Origin: Salinisphaera sp. UBA1666
GTDB taxonomy: Bacteria > Pseudomonadota > Gammaproteobacteria > Nevskiales > Salinisphaeraceae
Reading direction: 5' to 3'
Assembly (NCBI GenBank): GCA_002320455.1
Contig: DCKU01000090.1
Location: forward strand, 1-24,289
Length of the DNA stretch: 24,289 nucleotides
In this document: one piece after another, positions 16,851-24,010 of the stretch
Numbering within the stretch: the first letter of the stretch is position 1
Layout: each line of letters opens with the position of its first letter
Program-made: the position numbers and the translations under genes
The notes under the pieces: model-generated
What the model saw: only the letters and a program-made list of their open reading frames with translations
Told to the model about the DNA's origin: nothing
Database searches by the model: none

Positions 16851-17675
16851 CTAGTCGGCTGCCGCAAGAATTACGCTCGAGGCCTTGAACAGCGCGGTGG
16901 CCGTATCGCCCTCGGCCAGACCCAGCTCGTCGGCAGAATCGCGGGTGACGGTTGCCGCCAGGTGGCTTCCCCCGGCCAGGCAGAGTGTTAGCTCGCTGGC
17001 CACGGTGTCGTGTGTGATGCCCGCAACGGTGCCCACCAGTCGATTACGGCTGGACAGACGCGCCGTCGATAGATCGCCGGCCGCCACGATCAGCCAGCTT
17101 GCTTTGATCAAGGCGACGACGGGCGCGCCTTCGGCCAAGGCTAGATTGTCGGCACTCGCGGTGGTGATCACGGCCGCAAGACGATCGCCGCCGGCAAGCT
17201 CGACGCTCACTTCGGTATTCACGCTCGCGCGTTTTAAAGCCACGACGGTGCCGTAGAGCTGGTTGCGTGCACTGCTTTGCATGGCCAAGCGCTCCATGAG
17301 GTTGAGATCGTCGCCGGATAATGTGCCCAGTCGGCGGTTAAGACGTTCCAGAAAGCGCTGTTGCTCGGCCTCGGCCGCGCGATACGTGCGCACAAGTGCA
17401 GCACCCCGCTCGGTCAAAGCGGTCCCGCCGCCTCGCGCGCCCCCCGTGCTACGCAGCACCAACGGCGTATCGGCCAGGTTATTGATGGCGTTGATGGCAT
17501 CCCAAGCGCCCTTATAGCTCAAACCGACCGACTGTGCCGCCCGGGTCAACGAGCCCGAAGTGCCGATGGCTTCCAACAGAGCGATACGTCGCGCGCCGAT
17601 CCCGCCGGCTTTGGGACCGATATGCAATTGGCCGTTGATCACGGGGCAGGCGTTGTCTGGCGCGGCATCGGACAT
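16851..17675 (-). CDS. modE: ModE-type molybdate-responsive regulator
   Basis: A 274-residue protein with the ModE architecture: an N-terminal LysR-like winged helix-turn-helix (about 27-90, with ISLL-like RRIALLEAIGTSGSLTRAA and the hallmark SYKGAWDAINAINNL), followed by two TOBE/Mop domains (about 136-202 and 208-272) that bind molybdate or tungstate. E. coli ModE has 262 residues. On molybdate binding such proteins repress molybdate import and activate molybdoenzyme genes. No modABC is in this window. The gene is the first of the recC-EEP-recB-recD strand run and its stop is 6 nt from the recC start, an unexpected partnership. The palindromic element at 17676-17702 may allow autoregulation. 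Confidence 0.9.
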   Translation of the reverse strand: MSDAAPDNACPVINGQLHIGPKAGGIGARRIALLEAIGTSGSLTRAAQSVGLSYKGAWDAINAINNLADTPLVLRSTGGARGGGTALTERGAALVRTYRAAEAEQQRFLERLNRRLGTLSGDDLNLMERLAMQSSARNQLYGTVVALKRASVNTEVSVELAGGDRLAAVITTASADNLALAEGAPVVALIKASWLIVAAGDLSTARLSSRNRLVGTVAGITHDTVASELTLCLAGGSHLAATVTRDSADELGLAEGDTATALFKASSVILAAAD

Positions 17676-17702
17676 CGAATATCCCGTCGATTCATATGTT
17701 CG
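17676..17702. promoter_or_regulatory. possible ModE autoregulatory site
   Basis: CGAATAT at 17676-17682 and ATATGTTCG at 17694-17702 form an imperfect inverted repeat directly next to the modE start codon. The outer CG and inner TAT/ATA positions recall the E. coli ModE operator layout (CG...TATAT-N6-8-ATATA...CG). The match is partial and the region is only 71 bases wide between modE and the divergent tRNA gene, so the site is a weak call. Confidence 0.25.
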
Positions 17703-17746
17703 CCGAGGTCGTTTTCGTCACGGCCTTGCGTTAGCCTAGGCGGACT

Positions 17747-17823
17747 GTCCTCGTAGCTCAGCAGGATAGAGCAGCCGCCTCCTAAGCGGCAGGTCGCAGG
17801 TTCGACTCCTGCCGGGGACACCA
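17747..17823 (+). tRNA. tRNA-Arg (anticodon CCT)
   Basis: A complete 77-nt cloverleaf is readable. The acceptor stem is GTCCTCG with CGGGGAC (one G-T pair), the D stem GCTC/GAGC, the anticodon stem GCCGC/GCGGC with loop CTCCTAA (anticodon CCT at 17781-17783), the variable loop AGGTC, and the T arm GCAGG-TTCGACT-CCTGC. The discriminator base is A and the CCA end is encoded. It reads AGG arginine codons. It is divergent from modE and followed by its own hairpin terminator. Confidence 0.97.
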
Positions 17824-17863
17824 TTCAAGAGCGCGGCCGCAGGCCGTGCTCTTGAATGATTTT
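17822..17863 (+). terminator. terminator of the tRNA-Arg gene
   Basis: CATTCAAGAGC (17822-17832) pairs perfectly with GCTCTTGAATG (17848-17858), and the inner GCGGCC pairs with GGCCGT (one G-U), giving a 17-bp stem with a GCA loop. It is followed by ATTTTC. The stem starts inside the encoded CCA, so the hairpin defines the tRNA 3' trailer. It could also end transcripts from the S1/P1 nuclease gene on the other strand. Confidence 0.85.
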
Positions 17864-17870
17864 CGATATG

Positions 17871-17905
17871 CGTCGAACCTACGACATCAAAATACAGGTT
17901 CGACG
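17871..17905. repeat. 10-bp inverted repeat copying the tRNA T-arm sequence
   Basis: CGTCGAACCT at 17871-17880 and AGGTTCGACG at 17896-17905 are perfect inverted copies separated by 15 bases. The right arm with its preceding base (CAGGTTCGAC) is identical to ten bases of the T arm in the tRNA-Arg just upstream. There is no T-tract, so it is not an obvious terminator. Confidence 0.6.
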
Positions 17906-17991
17906 GTGCGGCGCCACGCGCTCGCCGACGCGTGACCTATAAACCGCCTAATACGCGTGTTGCAACGCGCCCGGTCGCCGAACCTGGCGAT

Positions 17992-18885
17992 CTACTCCGG
18001 TCCCAGGACAGCATTGAGCATCGCTGCCAGCCGTCGGCCGCCGCGCTGTAACTGAACCTCGGCGTAGGGCTTGGTTTTCTGCTGATACTGCGACGACCAG
18101 TCTGTGGGGCGCGGCGCCTCGGGTAGTAGACCGTATGCCACAGCGCGGGCGAGACGGTGGGACTCATTGGTCCAGGCGACGATCGCGTCGCGACGCTGCA
18201 GTGGCAATGTGCCTTGCGTCCATTGCTTGGCGGCAGCGGGTTTGACCGCCTGGTCCAGGCGCTTGGCGGCCGCGCGGTTGGCTTGGCGATCGATCTGGAA
18301 GCGGGGCCCGGTGTGCAGATCGAGCGCCCGCTCGATAATAGTGCTGTCCCAGATGCGGTGCAAATTGCTCGGCTGCCCGAAATAAGTCAGTTCGGTGTCG
18401 TTGCCGCCGCGATCGTCGTTGTCGGCGGCGTGCAACGGCTGGTGCAGATCGCCCATCAGATGCACGAAGAACTTCAATGCGCTCGTACGCGCCGCCGGCG
18501 TGGCGTCGTCGTCATCAAGTACACGCAGATGACGAACAAGCTGGACGACCAGGCATCTGTGTTTCGCGCAGTCCCGGCTTGCGTCATAGCCGTCTGCCGA
18601 GAGCGGAATATCGACGTAGTGCCACGCGGCGGTATTGGGATGGTCGTCCCGGATCGCGTCGGCCCAGGAGGCAATTTCGTCGAGATGGGCAGCGCCGTCG
18701 CGCTCGAGTAATTTTTTGACGTTGCTGCGCGCTGTCTTGTTCAGATGGGCCTCGGCGATATTGGCCACGATGGCATGGCCTTGTGGCCCCCAAGCTGCCG
18801 CACCGGTCGAAAACAGGCCAACGAGAAGTCCGACGGCTACGGCCACGGCCCGTATCGCGTGCAAGCACCGTCGCGTGTTCAACAT
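17992..18885 (-). CDS. exported S1/P1-type nuclease
   Basis: A 297-residue zinc-dependent single-strand nuclease of the S1/P1 family. The signal peptide (about residues 1-31, ending TGAAA) would leave W32 as the mature N-terminus, which is the expected first zinc ligand in this family. H37 follows at the right distance (WGPQGH). Further ligands are D75 (SWADAI), H88 (WHYVDIP), H141, D145 and H151 (VHLMGDLHQPLH), and H175 and D179 (NLHRIWDS). The enzyme would cleave single-stranded DNA or RNA, and perhaps 3'-nucleotides, in the periplasm or outside the cell. The ATG at 18885 is chosen because the signal peptide starts there and GGAC lies upstream; the frame is open to 18936. A -10-like TATGAT lies at 18919-18914 on this strand. 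Confidence 0.9.
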   Translation of the reverse strand: MLNTRRCLHAIRAVAVAVGLLVGLFSTGAAAWGPQGHAIVANIAEAHLNKTARSNVKKLLERDGAAHLDEIASWADAIRDDHPNTAAWHYVDIPLSADGYDASRDCAKHRCLVVQLVRHLRVLDDDDATPAARTSALKFFVHLMGDLHQPLHAADNDDRGGNDTELTYFGQPSNLHRIWDSTIIERALDLHTGPRFQIDRQANRAAAKRLDQAVKPAAAKQWTQGTLPLQRRDAIVAWTNESHRLARAVAYGLLPEAPRPTDWSSQYQQKTKPYAEVQLQRGGRRLAAMLNAVLGPE

Positions 18886-18982
18886 GATAAAAGTCCGTTG
18901 TGGTTGACCCCGCATCATAAAGCCAGGGCCTATCACGGGCCGATACGAACGCGTTAATCGAGCGGGTGCACGCCCCCGACAC

Positions 18983-19017
18983 GACAGCCCCTAGGACTTC
19001 GACAGCCCTAGGACTTC
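18983..19017. repeat. tandem duplication over the stop codon of the PatZ-like gene
   Basis: GACAGCCCCTAGGACTTC (18983-19000) is followed at once by GACAGCCCTAGGACTTC (19001-19017). The copies differ by one C. The second copy contains the stop codon of the minus-strand gene ending at 19008. Confidence 0.8.
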
Positions 19018-21386
19018 GGCTTGTTCGCTCGAGCGGCCGCGCGGGCTTCCTGCGCCGCGCGATAGGCGCCCACGTCGATGTCCGCTCGGACGCTGGAGGG
19101 ATCGTCCAGCGAACGCTTGATCGAGAAGCCAAGGCCTTTGGCCAGCTCCAGCATGGGCCGATTATGCGCGAGAATATCGCCGTACACGGTGCCGATATCG
19201 CGCGCCCAGGCCTGTCTCAGCAGGCAATCCAGCAGGTGGCGCCCGAGTCCCGCACCGGTATGGCTATGCTGGACCAGCACGGCGAATTCGGCTTCGCGCC
19301 CGTCGGGATCAGCGATGATGGTCCCCATGGCGGCCAGCGTGTGATCGTCGCTGGCTGAGCTAATGACCAGCGAGACCTCGCGGTCATAATCAACCTGCGT
19401 GATACGTGCGGCCATGTCGTGCGAGAAATGTCGAATATAGGTGAAAAAACGCAGCCGAATCTCTTCCGGCGACAGACTATCGAGCAGCTCCAGCACTAAG
19501 GGTTCGTCCGACGGGCGAATCGCGCGCACGACATAGGTATTCCGGTCGCCCAGCGTGACGCGATGACGCATGCGCGCCGGATACGGCGACATGGCCAGCC
19601 GGCGTCGCTCGGGCATCGGCGTGGCCGTGATCTCCACGAGCGTTTCTGTCGGGGTATGCAGCCGGCCGTGCGGGCCGATCGCAAGATGCAGATCCAATCG
19701 GGCGATACGCGCCAGATCCACCACGAGCTTGGATAGGCGCACCAGCGCCTGGGCCAGAGCCTCGACGGCTTCGGTAGTGGCCGACAGGCGGCCGGCGCTG
19801 GCGCCTTCGAGCATGCGTCGGGCCAGCAGGGTATCCAGCGGCGCGAATCCGTAGGCCGGGGAGACGCCCAGCGTTTCATCGGTGACCCGCATGACCATGC
19901 CGAGCTCGTCATGGGCGACGACTTCGATCCGCACCTGCATCGACGGATCGGCCGACGGCCGGCCGCTGGCGGCCCCCAGGATGCCGTACTCGGCCAGCAG
20001 CTCGGCCGTGTCGTCGGCGGCCAGCCACTCCACCCCGTCGGCTGCCAGTACATCCAGCCGGTGGCGCAGATTCTCGATATCAGCGGTGACCGAGGGGTCC
20101 GGCGGCGGCGTGGTGGTGAGGAGTTCGCGGGTGGCGTAATAACGCTGTCGATAGCGAACCGCGCGTGCGGCCTCGTCTACCGAGGCAAACGTGGCCAGGC
20201 GCGCATCGGCAGCCTGTGAGCGGGCCGGCAGGGCGGTCGCAAGCCCAAGCCAGACCGTCATCAGCCGGCTGTCGAGCCCCGCCTGGGCGATGGCTTCTAC
20301 CATGGGACCGTGTGGGTGCCCGGCGACTGGGCTATGCACTAGCAGTACGCCGTCGGTCTTGGTGTTGGCCAATGCGGCGCGCAGCGTAGCCACGGTTTCC
20401 TCGGTACTGGAGCCGGCCAGATCAATGCCGGCCGGCGTGTCATGGGCGCGCGGTGCGATATCTGACAGAGCGCTGGCCATTTCGTCGCCCGGGCGTGCGG
20501 CCATCAGCGACTGGCGACGCAACGCATCGCTGGCCAGCGCGCATACGCCCGCGCCATTGCCAAGCACCATAACGCGATCGGTCTGTACCGCGGGCAGCAG
20601 CTCGAGCGCGGCCAGGCCATCGAACAACCCGCCCAGATTCTCACACTCGATGAGACCGGCGCGGGCAAACGCCGCCGAGCGTATCGGATCGGGGCCGGTG
20701 GTACGGGCATCCCTGGGCTGGGTCTGGAGAACAAGCACCGGTTTGACGCGGGCCGCGGCCCGCGCGGCGGACATAAACTTACGCGGCTGCTTGATTTCGC
20801 CCACTTGCAGCACGACGGCACGCGTGCGCGGGTCCAGGGCGGCGTGGTCCAGCAGATCGGCGGCGTCGATGTCGGCCTCGGCGCCGGTACAGGCCAGCCA
20901 GGAAAATCCGATATTACGGCCCAGGGCCCAGTCCAGCGCGCCGGCGGTCAGCGACTGCGACTGGGTGATAAGCGCGACCTTGCCGGCACGCGGCGTGAGC
21001 GCCAGAGAGGTCATGTTCAGCGCGCCGCGCGTATCCATCACACCGGCCGATCGTCCGCCGAGCACGCGTAGATTGGTCGGGCGTGCGGCCCGCAGAACAT
21101 CGTCGGTAATGGGAGAGTTCGCCGCCCACACCAGCGCGCGACAGCCCGCCTCAGCGAGCGCGCTGATCGCTCGCGGGCGCGCCCAGCGGGCATCCAGAAT
21201 GACGCCTACCGTGTCTGGCGCGTCGGGAAACTGCCGACGTGAGGCGCGCCCGGTAATATGGCGGCACGCGTCACCGGCACTGGCTTGGATGTTATCCAAG
21301 AGCTGGTGCTGCGCTGGCGTGGACGGCGTACCGAATACGGTGACCGAGCGGCTCGAAAACAGCGCATCGATATTACGAAGCGTCAT
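19008..21386 (-). CDS. PatZ/YfiQ-like acetyl-CoA-synthetase-fold protein with GNAT acetyltransferase
   Basis: A 792-residue homologue of PatZ-type lysine acetyltransferases (E. coli PatZ 886). Order: a CoA-binding Rossmann domain (about 1-125), succinyl-CoA-ligase-like domains (about 130-420, with ARKFMSAARAAAR-type motif KFMSAARAAARVKPV and LLVHSPVAG), a shortened ATP-grasp region (about 450-610), and a C-terminal GNAT domain (about 615-775, with VDYDREVSL, EAEFAVLV and the acetyl-CoA loop HTGAGLGRHLL). PatZ acetylates acetyl-CoA synthetase and other proteins. The SHTGAL-type phosphohistidine motif of true NDP-forming synthetases is absent, as in PatZ, and the glycine loop is altered (GTPSTPA). 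After LLAEYGILGA about 80-90 residues of the ATP-grasp domain appear to be missing. The GNAT part looks active. The start ATG has AGGCGGT upstream. Confidence 0.85.
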   Translation of the reverse strand: MTLRNIDALFSSRSVTVFGTPSTPAQHQLLDNIQASAGDACRHITGRASRRQFPDAPDTVGVILDARWARPRAISALAEAGCRALVWAANSPITDDVLRAARPTNLRVLGGRSAGVMDTRGALNMTSLALTPRAGKVALITQSQSLTAGALDWALGRNIGFSWLACTGAEADIDAADLLDHAALDPRTRAVVLQVGEIKQPRKFMSAARAAARVKPVLVLQTQPRDARTTGPDPIRSAAFARAGLIECENLGGLFDGLAALELLPAVQTDRVMVLGNGAGVCALASDALRRQSLMAARPGDEMASALSDIAPRAHDTPAGIDLAGSSTEETVATLRAALANTKTDGVLLVHSPVAGHPHGPMVEAIAQAGLDSRLMTVWLGLATALPARSQAADARLATFASVDEAARAVRYRQRYYATRELLTTTPPPDPSVTADIENLRHRLDVLAADGVEWLAADDTAELLAEYGILGAASGRPSADPSMQVRIEVVAHDELGMVMRVTDETLGVSPAYGFAPLDTLLARRMLEGASAGRLSATTEAVEALAQALVRLSKLVVDLARIARLDLHLAIGPHGRLHTPTETLVEITATPMPERRRLAMSPYPARMRHRVTLGDRNTYVVRAIRPSDEPLVLELLDSLSPEEIRLRFFTYIRHFSHDMAARITQVDYDREVSLVISSASDDHTLAAMGTIIADPDGREAEFAVLVQHSHTGAGLGRHLLDCLLRQAWARDIGTVYGDILAHNRPMLELAKGLGFSIKRSLDDPSSVRADIDVGAYRAAQEARAAARANKPKS

Positions 21387-21493
21387 CGCGATTTACCGCC
21401 TGCGCGATGACGCGCGGCATATGAAAGAGGGGCAGTCATGGATCTATCAGATCAAGACAAACCGTCTGGCTCAACCTTCACTATGCATAGGCG

Positions 21494-21979
21494 ATGACTG
21501 AGTGCCACGCCGGCGTACTGCGCGGTATCTATATCGCAGCTGAGCGCGGCGCGCCGATGACCGCGGCCGACGCCATCACAGCGATTGCCGGCGAAGGACT
21601 GGACGGTGATCGCTATGCGGCCGGGACCGGCACCTTTTCCAAGCGCGCAGCGCTTACGCCCGGTGCGCGGGCGCTGAGCCTGATCGATGCCGCCGATATC
21701 GCGCGTTGCAACGAACGCCTGGGGCTACACCTCTATGCGAAAGCGTTGCGGCGGAATCTGTTCATTGAAGGCCTGGATCTTCTGGCACGGCGCGGTCAGC
21801 GTCTGGCGATCGGCCCGGTCGTCGTGCGCCTTTCCGGGCGCTGTGCGCCATGTGGCCTGCTGTCGCGCACCGTCGGCGCGGATATGCGCCGCGGCCTGTA
21901 TCGGGGCGGCGGCATGCGCGGCGTGATCGAAACCGGCGGCCGGATTTGTGTGGGTCAAGCGGTGATCTGTCTGGGATAG
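21494..21979 (+). CDS. MOSC domain-containing protein
   Basis: A 161-residue stand-alone MOSC domain, normal length. It shows the early GEGLDGDRYAAGTG segment, the middle LSLIDAADI and LRRNLFIEGLDL strands, the conserved cysteine C120 within GRCAPCGLL (C117, C120), and the closing MRGVIETGGRICVGQAV. MOSC domains bind sulfur or molybdenum cofactor; family members such as YiiM and YcbX detoxify N-hydroxylated bases with Moco. Activity here is inferred only from the family. The ATG at 21494 lies 107 bases from the divergent PatZ-like gene. The presence of ModE about 4 kb away hints at molybdenum use by this organism but no direct link is shown. Confidence 0.85.
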   Translation: MTECHAGVLRGIYIAAERGAPMTAADAITAIAGEGLDGDRYAAGTGTFSKRAALTPGARALSLIDAADIARCNERLGLHLYAKALRRNLFIEGLDLLARRGQRLAIGPVVVRLSGRCAPCGLLSRTVGADMRRGLYRGGGMRGVIETGGRICVGQAVICLG

Positions 21980-22035
21980 CCCAAACCGGCTTACAATAGA
22001 ACGATGTTAGACACGGGTGGCACACACGCCGGCAC

Positions 22036-22674
22036 ATGACGCGAGCGATTGGCATCGTCGTGCTGATAGTTGCTGCGCTGGGTATCGCGGCGGGCTGGCT
22101 CGTGGGTTTCGATGATAAGCCCAGAGACGTCTCGTCGTCGCCGCCGGCGGCGGCCGAACGTGTTGCCGCGGACACGCCTGCGGGGCGGTTCTATCGTTTG
22201 CCGATGGCACGCGCGCGCGTTGCCGCGCTGGTGCTTGCCGGACCCGCGGGGTTAGACCGTCAGGCGCTGACGCCGGCGCCGCTGCAGATGCCGTCGGTGC
22301 GGATCACACGTTTGCAGGTGCCGCGACCGGTGGACGTGGATTTCGCGGATATGGATCTGGTGTATCCGGGGACAGCCGATACCGATTCCACAGCAGACAG
22401 TGCGTCGGGCACGCCGGCCGATCGCCAAGCCGCCCGCGATGCCTGGGTCGCACGTCAGCTCAATCCCAATATCGACGATTATCGCCCGCGTACGGATGAC
22501 GAAGAGCTGTTCAACCAGAATACGGGCCTGCGCGGTTTCATGACCCAGGGCTGGTTCAACGAGAGCGTGGGTATTCAGGGTGGGCTGGCGATTCCCAGCG
22601 AGCGCACGCGTGATGACAACCAGTCGCTGAGCGATCAGATGGCTGTGGGCATGGGCGTACTGTTCGCGTTCTGA
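22036..22674 (+). CDS. unknown protein with N-terminal membrane segment and beta-signal-like C-terminus
   Basis: A 212-residue protein I do not recognise. It begins with a hydrophobic segment (about residues 4-24), without a clear signal-peptidase site or lipobox, so it may be a membrane anchor or an atypical signal. A Pro/Ala-rich and acidic middle follows, then a NPNIDDYRPRTDDEELF segment, and a C-terminal part with alternating small and hydrophobic residues. The last eight residues (GMGVLFAF) fit the polar-x-Gly-x-x-aromatic-x-aromatic outer-membrane beta-signal except at the first position. At most two or three strands could be formed by this tail. Codon use looks normal. The ATG overlaps the TGA of an 11-codon frame starting at 22004; the GST-family gene follows 44 bases after the stop. 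Confidence 0.65.
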   Translation: MTRAIGIVVLIVAALGIAAGWLVGFDDKPRDVSSSPPAAAERVAADTPAGRFYRLPMARARVAALVLAGPAGLDRQALTPAPLQMPSVRITRLQVPRPVDVDFADMDLVYPGTADTDSTADSASGTPADRQAARDAWVARQLNPNIDDYRPRTDDEELFNQNTGLRGFMTQGWFNESVGIQGGLAIPSERTRDDNQSLSDQMAVGMGVLFAF

Positions 22675-22718
22675 GCGATGTCGCGCTGACGCTGTCTGTA
22701 TAACCACAGAGCTTGATT

Positions 22719-23675
22719 ATGATTATTCATCAATTCGCGGCATCGCCGTTTTCGGAAAAGATACGTATCGCTTTGGGCATCAAAGGTGCGACGTGGCAAA
22801 GCGTTGCGGTGCCGCGAATTCTGCCGAAGCCTGATCTCATGCCGCTTACCGGTGGGTATCGCCGCACGCCCGTCGCACAGGTGGGCCGGGATATTTATGC
22901 CGATACACGCCTGATTCTGGCCGAGATCGATACCCGTTATCCCGCGCCGAGTCTTTATCCCGCGGCCAGCAGTGCCAGTATCGCGGCATTCGAGCGTCTC
23001 GGTGATCAGGTGCTGTTTCTGGCTGCGATTCCGCTGTTGCTCTCCGAGCCCGGCCGGGCCCAGCTGGAGCGCGCGCTGGGCGCAGAGGGCCTGGCTGCGT
23101 TTCGCGCTGATCGGGCTGCCCTGTTCGCGCACGGCCGGCTGGGTGCTCCGACGCCGGATTTCTCGGCGGCGCATTGGCATCCGAGCATGGCCCGCCTGGA
23201 CGCGCAGCTGGCCGAGCGTGCGTTTTTGCTGGGCGATGCGCCCACCGCGGCAGACTGTGCGATCTATCATCCGGTCTGGTACGTGCGCGGGAATCCCGGC
23301 GTGGCCGAGGCCGTGACGCGCTATCCCAACGTCGTTGCCTGGGCGGATCGCATGGCGGCGCTAGGTCACGGCGAGAGCCAGGAGCTGGCCAGTGACACCG
23401 CACTGGACATCGCCGGCAAGGCCGAGGGTTTCGAGCCATTGGCGCCGGGCGTCGCCGCCGACAGCGGACTCAGCGCCGGCCAGGTCGTTCACGTGGCGGC
23501 CACCGATTACGGCGCGGATATCGTGGCCGGCGAGCTGGTTTATCTCGGCGATGACCGAATCGTGATCGAGCGCCACGAGCCCGGGCTGGGACGGCTGAGA
23601 AATCATTTTCCGCGTGCCGGTTTCAGCGTCGAGGCCGCCGAGCCGGGCCAGGGGCCGAACGCGACGGTCTACTGA
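22719..23675 (+). CDS. glutathione S-transferase family protein with extra C-terminal domain
   Basis: A 318-residue GST-fold protein. The N-terminal thioredoxin-like domain (about 1-75) has the SPFSEKIRIAL helix start, a cis-Pro TPVAQV and YADTRLI. The all-alpha GST C-domain (about 85-205) has LGDAPTAADCAIYHPVWY, the typical N-capping box. A further region of about 100 residues (about 215-318) looks like a small beta domain (DYGADIVAGELVYLGDDRIVIER). GSTs of this type with such a tail occur in proteobacteria; the substrate is unknown. I chose the ATG at 22719 over the TTG at 22713 because it is the better codon and keeps the first beta strand intact. The gene may be co-transcribed with the one at 22036, and converges on the DsrE-like gene. 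Confidence 0.85.
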   Translation: MIIHQFAASPFSEKIRIALGIKGATWQSVAVPRILPKPDLMPLTGGYRRTPVAQVGRDIYADTRLILAEIDTRYPAPSLYPAASSASIAAFERLGDQVLFLAAIPLLLSEPGRAQLERALGAEGLAAFRADRAALFAHGRLGAPTPDFSAAHWHPSMARLDAQLAERAFLLGDAPTAADCAIYHPVWYVRGNPGVAEAVTRYPNVVAWADRMAALGHGESQELASDTALDIAGKAEGFEPLAPGVAADSGLSAGQVVHVAATDYGADIVAGELVYLGDDRIVIERHEPGLGRLRNHFPRAGFSVEAAEPGQGPNATVY

Positions 23676-23676
23676 T

Positions 23677-23696
23677 CTAGGGGCAACAGCCCCTAG
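23677..23696. terminator. hairpin shared by convergent gene ends
   Basis: CTAGGGGC (23677-23684) pairs perfectly with GCCCCTAG (23689-23696) around an AACA loop. It starts two bases after the GST-family stop and contains the stop codon of the convergent DsrE-like gene. There is no T-tract. Confidence 0.5.
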
Positions 23697-24010
23697 GCCC
23701 GCATATACGCCCAGCCGTCACGCTGGCGCTGGGCGATATAGAGCACTGCGGCCTTGACGCGTGCGATCGTCGGATCGGCGTCTAGATCCTGGGTCGCCAG
23801 CGTATTGGCACAGACCCGCAGCAGCCGGTCGGTGTCGTGCGGGCTGGCCAGCGCGGCCGCCACGGCCGGTCCGTTGATCACGATTTCCACCGCGGCAGCC
23901 GGTTCGGCGCGCAGAAGGTTCGCGGCATTCGCCCGGGCCCGGGCCAGAGCCGCCTCGGTGGGCGCGTGGATGACCAGACGCAAGGTGTCGTCGGGCGGAT
24001 GTGGGTTCAT
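23693..24010 (-). CDS. DsrE/F-like small protein
   Basis: A 105-residue protein resembling the DsrE/DsrF-like (COG1416-type) family. It has an opening L-R-L-V-I-H-A-P strand, an Ala-rich helix (AALARARANAANLL), the strand VEIVINGPAVAAAL, a lone cysteine in LLRVCANTL, and the ending RDGWAYMRA. Related proteins take part in sulfur relay or are uncharacterised; the cysteine could be the functional site. The ATG overlaps the stop of the ABC transporter gene by 4 bases (ATGA), which implies translational coupling. Role in the transport operon is unknown. Confidence 0.7.
   Translation of the reverse strand: MNPHPPDDTLRLVIHAPTEAALARARANAANLLRAEPAAAVEIVINGPAVAAALASPHDTDRLLRVCANTLATQDLDADPTIARVKAAVLYIAQRQRDGWAYMRA

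Noticed and set aside
17639..17824. Minus-strand frame reading PAGVEPATCRLGGG across the tRNA gene
   Set aside because: This is the well-known false translation of the antisense of a tRNA; it covers the tRNA-Arg and the modE promoter region.
17747..17991. Genomic island boundary at tRNA-Arg(CCT)
   Set aside because: Only short repeats are present; there is no integrase, and the following genes (S1/P1 nuclease, PatZ-like) look like ordinary chromosomal genes.
20191..21501. A 436-codon plus-strand frame opposite the PatZ-like gene
   Set aside because: It is rich in Ala/Ser/Arg without domain motifs and lies antisense to a gene with clear family similarity; high GC keeps the frame open.
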